Shown: piece by piece, positions 27,316-36,171 of the stretch
Layout: each line of letters begins with the position of its first letter
Numbering within the stretch: position 1 is the stretch's first letter
Assembly: GCF_022347285.1 (NCBI RefSeq)
Contig: NZ_JAKRND010000001.1
Coordinates: forward strand, 1-64,000
Source of the DNA: Corynebacterium sp. ACRPH
GTDB taxonomy: Bacteria; Actinomycetota; Actinomycetes; Mycobacteriales; Mycobacteriaceae
DNA length: 64,000 nucleotides
Direction: 5' to 3'
Notes under the pieces: model-generated
Seen by the model: only the letters and a program-made list of their open reading frames with translations
Told to the model about the DNA's origin: nothing
Database searches by the model: none
Position numbers and translations under genes: made by a program

Positions 27316-28364
27316 AGAACCTGGCGCTTGTTCTCCTTGAGAACCTCCATGCCGCGGGTCGGGTAGTCGGTGATCAGACCGTCGACCTTCGCGTCAACCA
27401 TTGCCTGCATGTCGGGCTTCTCGTTGACGGTCCACGGCAGAACCTGCAGGCCTGCCTCGTGGGCGGAGGCCACGCTTTCCGGAGTGACCAGCTTGTAGTG
27501 CGGAGACAGGATCTCCGCGCCCAGCTGGGTCGCGGCCTTGCTTACATCGCCGCCAACCTTGTCGTAGTTAACGTCACCGATCCACTGGGAGCCGGACTTC
27601 CACGTGGTGGCGTCATAAAGAAGGGCCAGAGAAATGTCTGGCTGGGCCTTGCGTACCAGCGGCAACGAGCGCCAGTCGAAGGACTGGATGGTGGTGCGGG
27701 ATGTGGCCTTGTTGGCGCGCACGACCGGCAGGATCGCGTCGACGAATTCCTGCGGCTCGGCGGACTTTTCGCGATCCTCTGCCTCGATCTTGGTTTCGAT
27801 GTTGAAGCGCATCTGCGGGTCGGCAGCGGCGATGTCGAACACATCTTGCAGCTGCAGCAGCTTGTTTTCTTCCTCGGCCTTCGCATCCGGGAAGTCCTTC
27901 AGCACCTTGTTGCAGTTCAGAGTCTGCAGCTGCTTCCAGTTCAGCTCATGGATGAGCTTGCCTACGTAGGGGAACTCCGGGTCATTCTCGGTGGCGGGCT
28001 TGGTGTCGGTGCACTTGTCGGCCTGGATCTCTGGGTCGTGCCAAACAACGGGAGTGCCATCCTCGGCCAGGACGATATCCAGTTCCAGGGTAGATACCCC
28101 CATCTTCACGGACTCTTCGAATGCCTTGCGAGATTCCTCGGTGTACTCGCCACGTCCACCACGGTGGGACTGCAAGTCGAAGCCCTGCTCTTCTTCGGGC
28201 TGCGGCGTGGTAGACGAGCCAATGGTGAGGTTAAAGGAGGATCCAGCGATGGAGGAGCCAACGGAGGAGTTGGTGGCGGCAACAGCGGTGCCGGCGGAAC
28301 CGAGGGAAACGATGGCGGCCACTGCTGCGGCAGCGGTCTTGCGCCAGGTGAGGGGTGTCTTCAT
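27312..28364 (-). CDS. glpQ: secreted glycerophosphodiester phosphodiesterase
   Basis: 350 residues from ATG 28364 with AAGGAA 5 bases upstream; a longer frame adds nothing family-like. Sec signal peptide of about 30 residues (KTPLTWRKTAAAAVAAIVSL, cleavage after AVAA). The catalytic lead SHRGGRGEYTEESRKAFEES contains the first His and Arg, LELDIVLAEDG the Glu and Asp, VVWHDPEI the second His; the usual PENT is here YTEES. GlpQ-type enzymes split glycerophosphodiesters to glycerol 3-phosphate and an alcohol outside the membrane, supplying phosphate and glycerol. Its stop shares CTAG with the ATPase stop. Dispersed motif at 27609. Confidence 0.9.
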   Translation of the reverse strand: MKTPLTWRKTAAAAVAAIVSLGSAGTAVAATNSSVGSSIAGSSFNLTIGSSTTPQPEEEQGFDLQSHRGGRGEYTEESRKAFEESVKMGVSTLELDIVLAEDGTPVVWHDPEIQADKCTDTKPATENDPEFPYVGKLIHELNWKQLQTLNCNKVLKDFPDAKAEEENKLLQLQDVFDIAAADPQMRFNIETKIEAEDREKSAEPQEFVDAILPVVRANKATSRTTIQSFDWRSLPLVRKAQPDISLALLYDATTWKSGSQWIGDVNYDKVGGDVSKAATQLGAEILSPHYKLVTPESVASAHEAGLQVLPWTVNEKPDMQAMVDAKVDGLITDYPTRGMEVLKENKRQVL

Positions 28365-28438
28365 ACTTTCCTTACTGCGAGTTGTGAGTGCTGCGGTGGA
28401 GTCGTGAAGTAACTCACACAAACCTAACAGTCGCTCAG

Positions 28439-29464
28439 CTACTCGGCAGCGCGAGTTTGGTTGGCATCCCAGATTGCTGCTTCGGCGATGAGGAGGTCTG
28501 CAAGTCGCTCGTGGTGGAAGCGCGAGTACATGGTTGAGCCGCGGCGCATGAGGCGGACATTGAGCTCATAGGCGGCTGCCAAAAAATTTTTGTACTGAGG
28601 AAACTCGATTTGCTTGTCTATGAGTAATGCGAGGTTCTGGAGCGGGAATGCGAACCGAGTGACTTCCTCGACCTGGTACTGGCCATTTTCTACGAACCAC
28701 CGTGAGAAAGCCTTAGCCTCGGGATAAAAAAGCTTTTCCGGTTCTTCGTCCAGACTCGTATTGATCACGACTTCTACGAAGTAGTCATCGCCTTCAACAT
28801 CCAGTGTTCTGCTTGCGATGATGTACAAGACCTCGAGATTTCCGCAGGATAGCGTCAGGAGCCGTTGCTGTGTTTTAGTCCGACTGGTGGAGGGCATGCA
28901 ACTGACAGTCCACAGTTGGCGCGCCGAGGCGGCCGGGTCGGGAATAGTCTCTGAGATATACCAGCCCAGCACGTACCGGATGAGGTCAATCTGAGGGTGG
29001 GAGAGAAGCTGCAAAAATTTTTTATCGGTGGCCTCTTCTAAGGACGCGGCCGCACCCTTCGCACGCTCCTTGTCCCAAGGTAACTTAATGGTCTTGCCTT
29101 CCACGGAGACGAACATCGCGTCACCCTCACCCCGTGGTCGCCCCGTCAGCATGACGTTTCGTAGCGAGGTATCCCGTTCCGATTCCGAGATCAGCGCTCT
29201 TTCAGCCTCATTCAGGTCCTTCTCTGACATCGGAAAGAACTCGACTGCGACAATATCGTCGTAGGTTCGGTGATGCTTGTTGAAGCGGGTGACCATGTCT
29301 TTCGTCTGGCCGCAATAAGCATCACCATTACTGAAACGGATGCGGTACACGCCGCATCTTGATTGCCCGCCAGCGAAGCACGACGCGAGGGAATCCATAT
29401 CGCTTACGTCCAGCAGACGTCCCTGGGGAAGCTCCATATATGAGACTTTACTGGCTAGATCCAC
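28439..29464 (-). CDS. GIY-YIG domain protein, last gene of the two-component/ABC operon
   Basis: 341 residues. Residues 30-100 match a GIY-YIG nuclease fold: CGVYRIRFSNGDAYCGQTKD supplies the GVY and YCG pair, then MVTRFNKHH with the conserved Arg and His, and LNEAERALISE with the catalytic-type Glu. The remaining 240 residues (mixed helix/strand, ending FHHERLADLLIAEAAIWD) match nothing I know. GTG 29464 overlaps the response-regulator stop by 10 bases; ATG 29437 is the alternative start. As a stand-alone protein it could be a restriction or DNA-processing enzyme. Confidence 0.65.
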   Translation of the reverse strand: MDLASKVSYMELPQGRLLDVSDMDSLASCFAGGQSRCGVYRIRFSNGDAYCGQTKDMVTRFNKHHRTYDDIVAVEFFPMSEKDLNEAERALISESERDTSLRNVMLTGRPRGEGDAMFVSVEGKTIKLPWDKERAKGAAASLEEATDKKFLQLLSHPQIDLIRYVLGWYISETIPDPAASARQLWTVSCMPSTSRTKTQQRLLTLSCGNLEVLYIIASRTLDVEGDDYFVEVVINTSLDEEPEKLFYPEAKAFSRWFVENGQYQVEEVTRFAFPLQNLALLIDKQIEFPQYKNFLAAAYELNVRLMRRGSTMYSRFHHERLADLLIAEAAIWDANQTRAAE

Positions 29465-30057
29465 CCATTCGTTTTCGCCAGGTGCGCCGCCTCGTAGCGA
29501 TTTCCCGCACCTGTCTTCGCCATGATGCTGGAGATGTGGTTACGCACAGTTCCCGGCGAGAGGTGCAGCGCCTTGGCGATGGAAGGGGAGCTCTTGCCCT
29601 CGAAGAGCTGCTGGCACACCTCGGTTTCCCTCTCGCTAAGGGGATTATCGGGCGTCAATAGGCTTTCCTGGGCGAGCGTCGGGTCGATAACGCGCAGACC
29701 GACATGGACTCGTCGGATAGCATCGGCGAGCTCCTCGGGAGGCGTGTCCTTAACGATGAACCCGTCCACGCCAACCTCCATGGCACGTTTCACGTACCCG
29801 GCCTTGCCGAATGTCGTCACGATCAGGCAGCGGCATCGATTACCGGCGAGCTCCTTTGCGGCATCGATGCCGTTCAGCCCCGGCATCTCGATGTCCAGCA
29901 GAGCCACGTCGATGGGCTGCTGCTGCGCGAGGGCCACGGCCTCGGTCCCGGTCGCGCATTCGGCAACGACCTCGATGTCCGGCTCCGCGTTCAGTAGCGC
30001 GATCAGTGCCCCGCGAACCAGTGATTGATCCTCGGCAAGTAGTACACGAATCGTCAT
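29455..30057 (-). CDS. NarL/LuxR-family response regulator
   Basis: 200 residues. Receiver domain 1-120 with phosphoacceptor Asp-55 in VALLDIEMPGLNG, acidic pocket AED near residue 9 and Lys in VKDTPPEE. C-terminal LuxR HTH LSERETEVCQQLFEGKSSP with recognition helix SPGTVRNHISSIMAKTG. The ATG overlaps the kinase stop by 4 bases (ATGA), so kinase and regulator are translated together. The probable target is the CATGAC-N4-GTCATG palindrome before the ABC ATPase gene. Confidence 0.92.
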   Translation of the reverse strand: MTIRVLLAEDQSLVRGALIALLNAEPDIEVVAECATGTEAVALAQQQPIDVALLDIEMPGLNGIDAAKELAGNRCRCLIVTTFGKAGYVKRAMEVGVDGFIVKDTPPEELADAIRRVHVGLRVIDPTLAQESLLTPDNPLSERETEVCQQLFEGKSSPSIAKALHLSPGTVRNHISSIMAKTGAGNRYEAAHLAKTNGWI

Positions 30058-31181
30058 CGGGCGGCCTCCTCTGCCACTGCGCTATCGTCGATCAGCTCGT
30101 CGTCGTCTTCCATGGCAATCAGCACGGTACTCAGGCCCTGTTCGCGGCGCACAATCAGCTTCCCACCGGCTTCCTCGACTCTTTGGCGCAGGCCGGCCAG
30201 ACCGCCTGTACCCTGCGTGGCCTCGCCGTTAAATCCGCAGCCGTCATCGGTGACCTGCAGCTTGTCGGCTGTGACGCTCACCCAGCACGCACTCGCCCCG
30301 GAGTGCCGCACGACGTTCGTCGTTAGCTCGCGCAGACCCCAGGAAAACACTGTGTCGTGTGCGCCCGGTGCCTTCAGGAGTTCGGGTAGATGCGCGGTGA
30401 CGCCCTTAGTTTCCAAAGCCCGGCGCGCCGCCTGCAGCTCACCGGCGAAGGTGGGTGTGCGCATTCGGGTGACCGTCGAACGCACCTCCGCCAAGGCTAG
30501 GCGGGAGAGGTCGCTGATTTCCTTGAGTTCCTGCTTAGCCTGCTCGGGGTTGTTGTCCATTGCCCGCCTGGCGACCTCGGACTTCAGGTTGATCACCGTC
30601 AGCGAGTGGCCCAGCAGATCGTGCACATCGGTGGCAATGTCCTCCCGTTGCTGCGCCAGGTCCAGGTCGTGTCGCAGCTTGTGGCGGGATTCATCGTATT
30701 GGCTGAAGATCCCAAGTGCGACGAGCATCAGCGGCATGCCGAAAAGGGTGAATGCAGCCCAGGTAAGGTCGTCCGGCGACCAGTTCCACACAGCGACAGT
30801 CCCGAGCACACCCGTTGCCACCACGATCGGCAGCGCCTTTCGTAGCGTCACCGTGAATCCCAACATCGCGGCCAGGTAGGGAGCAAAGGACACTGCGCCA
30901 GACTTCATCGCGGGCACGCTGGCCAACGCAATGGCTAGCAGTATGCCCCAGCGCAGCAGTGCCCGCGCAAGTGTTCCCCAGTCACGGGGGAAGTACTTCA
31001 GCGAGCCGAAGGCGTAGAAGTAGAACGCGCCGAAAGCCAGCAGGCATACTGTCATCCAGGCTTTCGCCGTAGTAGAGAATCCTTCCCCCATGTAAACCTG
31101 CAGAGCGACGGGCACCAGGAATACCAGCCATATTGAAGCGAAGATGGCGGAGTTCAGCCGGAACCCGTCGAAAGGGCGCAT
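30054..31181 (-). CDS. sensor histidine kinase, HisKA_3 (NarX/DesK-like)
   Basis: 375 residues from ATG 31181, which overlaps the permease stop (TAATG). About five TM segments in residues 10-160 with no obvious extracytoplasmic sensor domain, then DHp with phosphoacceptor His-187 in DIATDVHDLLGHSLTVI and a HATPase (ELTTNVVRHSGAS, VTDDGCGFNG, GGLAGLRQRVEEAGG). The intramembrane-sensing layout plus a linked ABC transporter suggests a system that senses envelope or antimicrobial-peptide stress through the transporter; the stimulus is inference. Confidence 0.92.
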   Translation of the reverse strand: MRPFDGFRLNSAIFASIWLVFLVPVALQVYMGEGFSTTAKAWMTVCLLAFGAFYFYAFGSLKYFPRDWGTLARALLRWGILLAIALASVPAMKSGAVSFAPYLAAMLGFTVTLRKALPIVVATGVLGTVAVWNWSPDDLTWAAFTLFGMPLMLVALGIFSQYDESRHKLRHDLDLAQQREDIATDVHDLLGHSLTVINLKSEVARRAMDNNPEQAKQELKEISDLSRLALAEVRSTVTRMRTPTFAGELQAARRALETKGVTAHLPELLKAPGAHDTVFSWGLRELTTNVVRHSGASACWVSVTADKLQVTDDGCGFNGEATQGTGGLAGLRQRVEEAGGKLIVRREQGLSTVLIAMEDDDELIDDSAVAEEAAR

Positions 31182-31942
31182 TAGCTGCGTTCCTTGTCGC
31201 GCTTGCCCATCAGCAGGCAGAAGCCTACGAAGATCGCCGTCCATACCGCGATGCTAACCCAGGCGTACCACATCGGGTCGTACATAAATCCATCATCAAG
31301 CAGTTGCGCACCTTCGGCCAGCGGCCAGCGAACCAGCGTCATCGCGCCGTACATCGGAGTGAAACGGCCCACCTGCAGAAGCGATCCGCTGAGTGGCATA
31401 AAAACGTTTCCGGCGAAGGCCAGGATCACGATGGAGGCAGTGGCGATGGCCACTGTGTTCTCCTTCGGAATAGTCAGCGTCCACGCCAAGCCGTAGAAGC
31501 CAAAGGGGATAGAACACAGCACACAGGCAATGAAGCTCAACGCCCACTGGTCGGCCTGCATGTGGGCCCGGGTCAGTCCGCCGACCATAAACACGGCCAC
31601 GATCGGCAGCACCGCACGCACGGCGATGCTCAGCCCATTGGCGAAGGCTAGCTGCCACGGGCGCAGGGGAGTAAGGGCCAGCTGCCTGCCCCAACCACTG
31701 CGGTTATCTGTCACGGAAGTACCCGCTGCGCCGACCGCGCCTACCACGCCGGCGTAGAAGGCCATGCCCAGCATGACGAATGCGGAGACGTTACCGCCGT
31801 TCATTTCCTGATCGCCATATTCCTGCATTGCGCCGAAAACCAGGTAGAAGAAGATTGGCAGACCGACGCTGAAGAACAAGGTGGTCATGTCCCGGCGCAG
31901 GCGTAGCAGCTCGTAGCCGGCGAATTTTAGGGTGGTGCTCAT
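31181..31942 (-). CDS. ABC-2 type transporter permease
   Basis: 253 residues with six predicted TM segments (MTTLFFSVGLPIFFYLVFG; FVMLGMAFYAGVVGAVGAA; LSIAVRAVLPIVAVFMVGGL; SFIACVLCSIPFGFYGLA; IATASIVILAFAGNVFMPL; AWVSIAVWTAIFVGFCLLMG). Family ABC-2, as in drug, lipid or lantibiotic exporters. Four bases separate it from the ATPase stop and its own stop overlaps the kinase start, so it is the membrane half of the transporter. Confidence 0.88.
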   Translation of the reverse strand: MSTTLKFAGYELLRLRRDMTTLFFSVGLPIFFYLVFGAMQEYGDQEMNGGNVSAFVMLGMAFYAGVVGAVGAAGTSVTDNRSGWGRQLALTPLRPWQLAFANGLSIAVRAVLPIVAVFMVGGLTRAHMQADQWALSFIACVLCSIPFGFYGLAWTLTIPKENTVAIATASIVILAFAGNVFMPLSGSLLQVGRFTPMYGAMTLVRWPLAEGAQLLDDGFMYDPMWYAWVSIAVWTAIFVGFCLLMGKRDKERS

Positions 31943-31946
31943 TGCT

Positions 31947-32864
31947 CTAGGCCTCCTGGTTTTCGTTCGTCAGCGCAAGGAATGTGTCCTCCAGGCTGTG
32001 GCTGGTGATGTCGAGATCTCGGGCGTCAGTTTCCGTCAACAGGTACCGGGCAAGCGCGTCAGAGTCGTTGGTTGTTATACGAAGGCGACGGCCGTTTACT
32101 TCACTCTTTATGACGCCCCTAAGGCTCGATAGCTCGGGGAATCCACCCGGGAACTCGGCGCTAACCACGCGGTTGGCGCTCATGTTTCGCAGCTCGTCGG
32201 TGGTGCCGTCGGCAACAATTTCGCCTTCGTGCATAAGCACGATGCGTTGGGCGAAGTTGTCCGCTTCCTCTAGGTAGTGGGTCGCGAAGATGATCGTGCG
32301 GCCCAGCTGCGCCTGATGCTTCATGGAGTCCCAGAAGCGGTGGCGTGCGCCGGCGTCCATACCAGCGGTGGGCTCATCGAGGATGAGGATGTCCGGGTTG
32401 CCGAGGATTGCTAGGGCGAAGCGAAGACGCTGCTGCTCGCCGCCGGAGCACTTGCCTACGCGCCGCTTGTAGATGGGTTCCAGGTTGGCCTGCTCGATAA
32501 CCTCTTCGAGCGGTAGGTGCTCGGGGAATGCGGCGGCGATCATCTCCACCGTGTCCTTCACGGTCAGTTCGTGGAGCAGGCCACCGGTCTGCATTAGTGC
32601 GCTGATGTTTTGGTCGTACACTGCCTGCTTGGGGGAGCGGCCCATGACTCTCACCGTCCCGGCGGTCGGGGAAGTGAGCCCCAAGATAAGGTCCACGAGG
32701 GTGGTCTTGCCCGCACCGTTGGTGCCGAGCAGTGCAATAATCTCGCCTGGGCGAACGCTGAGGCTAACGTTCTTCAGCGCATGCACCGGTTGGTTGGAAC
32801 GTGGCTTGAAGGTCTTGCTGATTCCTCTTACTTCTATGGCGTGTGCCAGTTGTGTCGCACTCAT
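31947..32864 (-). CDS. ABC transporter ATP-binding protein
   Basis: 305 residues from ATG 32864 (MSATQLAHAIEVRGISKTF); the longer frame upstream is not family-like. Walker A LLGTNGAGKTTLVDLILGL, signature SGGEQQRLRFALAIL, Walker B LILDEPTAGMD and the His of FATHYLEEADN. The C-terminal 80 residues are typical of drug-export ATPases of the ABC-2 class. First gene of the operon ATPase, permease, kinase, regulator, GIY-YIG. Its 160-base divergent region from the GT87 gene contains a perfect palindrome. Dispersed motif at 32111. Confidence 0.9.
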   Translation of the reverse strand: MSATQLAHAIEVRGISKTFKPRSNQPVHALKNVSLSVRPGEIIALLGTNGAGKTTLVDLILGLTSPTAGTVRVMGRSPKQAVYDQNISALMQTGGLLHELTVKDTVEMIAAAFPEHLPLEEVIEQANLEPIYKRRVGKCSGGEQQRLRFALAILGNPDILILDEPTAGMDAGARHRFWDSMKHQAQLGRTIIFATHYLEEADNFAQRIVLMHEGEIVADGTTDELRNMSANRVVSAEFPGGFPELSSLRGVIKSEVNGRRLRITTNDSDALARYLLTETDARDLDITSHSLEDTFLALTNENQEA

Positions 32865-32923
32865 GGTCTTAACGTTATTTCGGGGCTGAAAAGTGCACGC
32901 ATAGGTTTCGTCACGGAATGCAC

Positions 32924-32939
32924 CATGACGTTTGTCATG
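32924..32939. promoter_or_regulatory. palindromic operator candidate before the ABC/two-component operon
   Basis: CATGACGTTTGTCATG: perfect 6-base arms CATGAC/GTCATG around GTTT, 60 bases upstream of the ATPase ATG. LuxR-type regulators encoded with their transporters commonly bind such ATGAC/GTCAT dyads, so the response regulator at 29455-30057 is the obvious candidate. Confidence 0.55.
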
Positions 32940-33028
32940 GGCTGTCTTGGGCGCTGTAGAAAATCTTTTTCTTCGTTGCTTGGTCGTGGTAACCAAAAAG
33001 CAACGATTTGCGTTTTAAAGTAAACGAG

Positions 33029-34342
33029 ATGAGTGTTATAGCTTCCACCAGTTCGCGCGGCACCTCCAAGAGGCTGCCGGGCGCTTTCGGCGCGTTCGTG
33101 GCTTTCGCCCTGCTCGCCGCGTATGCGGTCTACCGGCTCACTCTGCCGGAAACTCGCGCTTCCTGGTTCACAAATCTCTTTAAGTGGCCGACGGACTTTA
33201 AGGTCTATTACAACGCGGCGGTGGCTCTGAACAGCGGGCAGGAGCTGTACTCCCAGCCTTTCGTAGGGGGCCTTCCTTTTACGTATCCGCCCTTTTCCGG
33301 CGCGATCTTCAGGGTGCTGCCCTTGGCCCCGTTCGAGGTTGCGGCGAGTATCTGGTTGGCGCTCACCGCGTTGGTGCTTTTCGCGGTGATTGTCGGTGTT
33401 TTCCGCGAGCGTGGTTATGCCTGGTCCCCGGGGCTAATCCTCGTTTCCCTGGCGGCGCTAGTCGCTTCCATCCACCTGGCCCCGGTTTTCGGCACCTTCT
33501 TCTGGGGCCAGATCAACATCTTCCTCATGGGCTTGGTTGCCCTGGATTTCCTGCGCAGGCGCACCGGCAACAAGGGCGGCGGCGTATTCAGTGGTGTGGC
33601 CGCCGGCATTAAGCTCACCCCGGTCTTCTTCTACCTGCCGTTGTTGCTGGGCAGGCGCTGGCGCGCGATGGTCTACATGACCCTCACGATCCTCGCGACC
33701 GTCGTCATTGGCTTCCTGTTCGTCCCGGACGCCAAGTCTTTCTGGCAGACCAAGATCTTCGAAACCCAGCGCATCGGCGGCGAGGACAATCCCGGCGCGC
33801 AGTCCCTCGGCGCAGTCTTGCACCGCCTCGGTTACGACAACACGGTGCTGTGGCTCGTCGGCGTTGTCGCCATCGTGGTGCTGTACAGCATCGTGGTCCT
33901 GGGCTGCTACCGTCGCGGTAACTACTCGATGATTATGGCCCTCGGCGGCGTTGTCGCCTGCATCATCTCGCCGTTTAGCTGGTATCACCACTGGGTGTTC
34001 TTGGTACCGCTCTTTGTCGTTTTTCTGGACGCCGGGTTCCGGCTGGTACAGGCGGTCTCAGACAAGGTGAAGGGAGTGCTGGGCTGGGTTGTTGAGCAGC
34101 TCCTGAGCTTCGCAGTGGTGGCGGTATTGACGGTGGTGTTCCTGCCTTTCGTCAGCAACGCCACGTCCCGCAGGTTCGGCTTCTTCGGCCAGGGCGTGGC
34201 TCACGATAACCCGCTGTGGCAGGGCGCCTTCACCTTCCTGGGCGTGGCCTTCGTCGTGGTGGCTGCGGCGTACTATGCGGTGCGGTATTTCACGGACCGC
34301 CGTGCTACTGGGACCGAGCGCGACGCTGCTGATTCTCTGTAA
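33029..34342 (+). CDS. GT87-family polyprenyl-phosphate mannosyltransferase
   Basis: 437 residues from ATG 33029 (an in-frame TTG lies 21 bases upstream). Ten or so TM segments, with the first-loop motif WPTDFKVYYNAAVALNSGQ that carries the conserved Asp, then PFTYPPFSGAI, FWGQINIFLMGLVALDF and SPFSWYHHWVFLVPL. This is the GT-C fold family GT87 (DUF2029), alpha-1,2-mannosyl- or arabinosyltransferases using lipid-linked sugars for lipomannan/arabinomannan. Its last 38 bases overlap the convergent antiporter gene. Confidence 0.85.
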   Translation: MSVIASTSSRGTSKRLPGAFGAFVAFALLAAYAVYRLTLPETRASWFTNLFKWPTDFKVYYNAAVALNSGQELYSQPFVGGLPFTYPPFSGAIFRVLPLAPFEVAASIWLALTALVLFAVIVGVFRERGYAWSPGLILVSLAALVASIHLAPVFGTFFWGQINIFLMGLVALDFLRRRTGNKGGGVFSGVAAGIKLTPVFFYLPLLLGRRWRAMVYMTLTILATVVIGFLFVPDAKSFWQTKIFETQRIGGEDNPGAQSLGAVLHRLGYDNTVLWLVGVVAIVVLYSIVVLGCYRRGNYSMIMALGGVVACIISPFSWYHHWVFLVPLFVVFLDAGFRLVQAVSDKVKGVLGWVVEQLLSFAVVAVLTVVFLPFVSNATSRRFGFFGQGVAHDNPLWQGAFTFLGVAFVVVAAAYYAVRYFTDRRATGTERDAADSL

Positions 34343-35903
34343 AGGTGCGTTCGGCGAGGGATTCGCCGGCACCGTCCTGCAGGTGGACAACAACGTTGAT
34401 CCCAAGTTCTTCGAGTTCCTCGACATCCTCGCGGTACATGGCCACTGAACTGATGGTGCATTCCTCCGGATTGATGTTGGAGGCAAAAATCTCCTTTACT
34501 GCGTCTACGTTGGCGTGCTGGGCGGGCATGGCAAGCATGATCATGTCGATCTGGTGGCTGTCCTTCACGCGCTCCCAGAAGTCGATATCTGTGGCGTCGC
34601 CCTCCACAACGTTGTAACCGCGCTCCTGCAGGTGGCGCACTCGGGCGGGGTCGTGCTCCACGCCCAAGACCTTCGTGCCGTAGACCTCGGTGAGTTCGTT
34701 GTAGCAAGACACCCCCAGGCGGCCCACGCCGAGAACCAGGGCGTGGGCATCGCCGAGTTTGATGGGGCGATCCTCTGGGTGGATCTTGTGCGGCGGGCGC
34801 GTCGGGAGGCGCTTTGCCAGGCGTGTTGCCCGCGAGACACTCTGCGGGTTCAGAATTGCGGAAATGACGAAGCTGAGGGATACCGCGAGTACTAGGGAAA
34901 GCAGCCAGCGCTGGTTGAGCCAACCGTCACTTACTCCGAGAGCAGCGATAATGAGCGCGAACTCCGAGTAGTTCGCCAACAATAGTGAAGCGAGAACGGA
35001 GGTGCGATTGCGCAGTCCGAGTCCCCACAGGATCGCCCAGTAGGCGATGCCTTGGACGGGAAGCAGAATGAGCAACAGGGCAGCGTCGGCGAGGTTTTGC
35101 AGGTTTGGTAGACCCAGGAAGCCGATGTTGACGAAGAAGCCGACTAGCAGTAGTTCCTTGAGGGTGAACAGGGAGTGGCTGAGTTGTTCTGCGCCGGGGG
35201 AGCGGGAGAGAACAATGCCCATGATGAGGGCTCCGAGGCTGCCGGAGAGCCCCACCCATTCGAAGAGCGCGTAACCCGGCAGCAGGGCCATAACGATGCC
35301 GAACAGGGCACCGAGTTCACCGTGGCCGAGCTTGTACCAGCGGCGGGTGGTCAATGCCAGCAGCGGGACGATGGCGACCAGCAACAGAGAAGCCAGGCGT
35401 GGCGGTTCGCCCCGAAGGATGCTCATGAACGCGACGGCCAGAATGTCCTGCATGATCAGTACGCCGATGCAGATATTGCCGTAGAGGGCTTGCTCGTCGC
35501 CGCGGTCCTGCAGAATCTTGATGACGACGATGGTGCTGGAGAAGCTCAAGACCAGCGCGATGTTTACAGCCACGGAGAAATCGGTGGGGCCGAAGGCGCC
35601 AAGCGCGCCGAGGGCGGTGATGAAGCCCGCGCCAATCAGCGTCATCACAAGAACATGGGCACTAGCGGTGAGCCAGACTGCCTTATCCATCAACGCTCGA
35701 AGATCCAGGCGCAGGCCGATGGCGAAGAGCATGAGGGTCACACCGATATCGGCGAAAAGGTCCAGGGAATCAACGTGTTCCACACCGGCTGCGTGGAGTG
35801 CGAAGCCGGCGGCGAGGAAGCCAATGAGGGGTGGGAGCCGCACGGCCCAAGCGAGGAGGCCGCATACGAAGACCACACCGAGGTAAATCAGCAAGAGTTC
35901 CAT
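34305..35903 (-). CDS. CPA2 monovalent cation/H+ antiporter with NAD-binding domain (Kef-like)
   Basis: 532 residues from ATG 35903 (MELLLIYLGVVFVCGLL). About 12 TM segments with PLIGFLAAGFALHAAGVEHV, LDLFADIGVTLMLFAIGLRLD, SFSSTIVVIKILQDRGDEQAL, typical of KefB/C. Residues about 405-525 form an RCK Rossmann domain (ALVLGVGRLGVSCYNELTE, VEGDATDIDFWERV). Expected role is regulated K+ (or Na+) efflux and pH homeostasis. The C-terminal 12 codons overlap the GT87 gene tail-to-tail, so the two transcripts are antisense to each other there. Confidence 0.9.
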   Translation of the reverse strand: MELLLIYLGVVFVCGLLAWAVRLPPLIGFLAAGFALHAAGVEHVDSLDLFADIGVTLMLFAIGLRLDLRALMDKAVWLTASAHVLVMTLIGAGFITALGALGAFGPTDFSVAVNIALVLSFSSTIVVIKILQDRGDEQALYGNICIGVLIMQDILAVAFMSILRGEPPRLASLLLVAIVPLLALTTRRWYKLGHGELGALFGIVMALLPGYALFEWVGLSGSLGALIMGIVLSRSPGAEQLSHSLFTLKELLLVGFFVNIGFLGLPNLQNLADAALLLILLPVQGIAYWAILWGLGLRNRTSVLASLLLANYSEFALIIAALGVSDGWLNQRWLLSLVLAVSLSFVISAILNPQSVSRATRLAKRLPTRPPHKIHPEDRPIKLGDAHALVLGVGRLGVSCYNELTEVYGTKVLGVEHDPARVRHLQERGYNVVEGDATDIDFWERVKDSHQIDMIMLAMPAQHANVDAVKEIFASNINPEECTISSVAMYREDVEELEELGINVVVHLQDGAGESLAERTFTENQQRRARSQ

Positions 35904-36024
35904 GGATGTAGTCTGCCTCACAGGGGCTGGTAACTCGCCAATGGAGGCGATTTCTACCCCCGAGTGGGGCAGATAGTATTGAAGGCACACGACCTGCGGC
36001 GGTTTTCAGGACAGGAGGTGCGCT

Positions 36025-36171
36025 GTGAAGCCGATTAGCTATACCGAGTATGAATCACTGCGGGAAACTGCCTACCTTTTGCGCTCTCCCGAGAACGCTC
36101 GCCGCCTCCTCGGTTCCATCGAGAACCTGGAGCGGGGGCGCGGCGCCCACCACGCCCTCATTGAGGACTAA
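36025..36171 (+). pseudogene. yefM: yefM antitoxin remnant with internal deletion
   Basis: A 48-codon frame starting GTG with an excellent SD AGGAGG 6 bases upstream. It begins KPISYTE, the start of a Phd/YefM antitoxin, then jumps straight to YESLRETAYLLRSPENARR, the normal C-terminal half (toxin-wrapping part), ending ALIED. A normal YefM is 80-95 residues, so about 40 central codons, most of the DNA-binding fold, are missing while both ends and the reading frame are kept. A weak promoter (TTTCTA, 17 bases, TAGTAT at 35974-35979) precedes it. The TAA overlaps the toxin ATG, as in intact yefM-yoeB operons. Confidence 0.75.
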
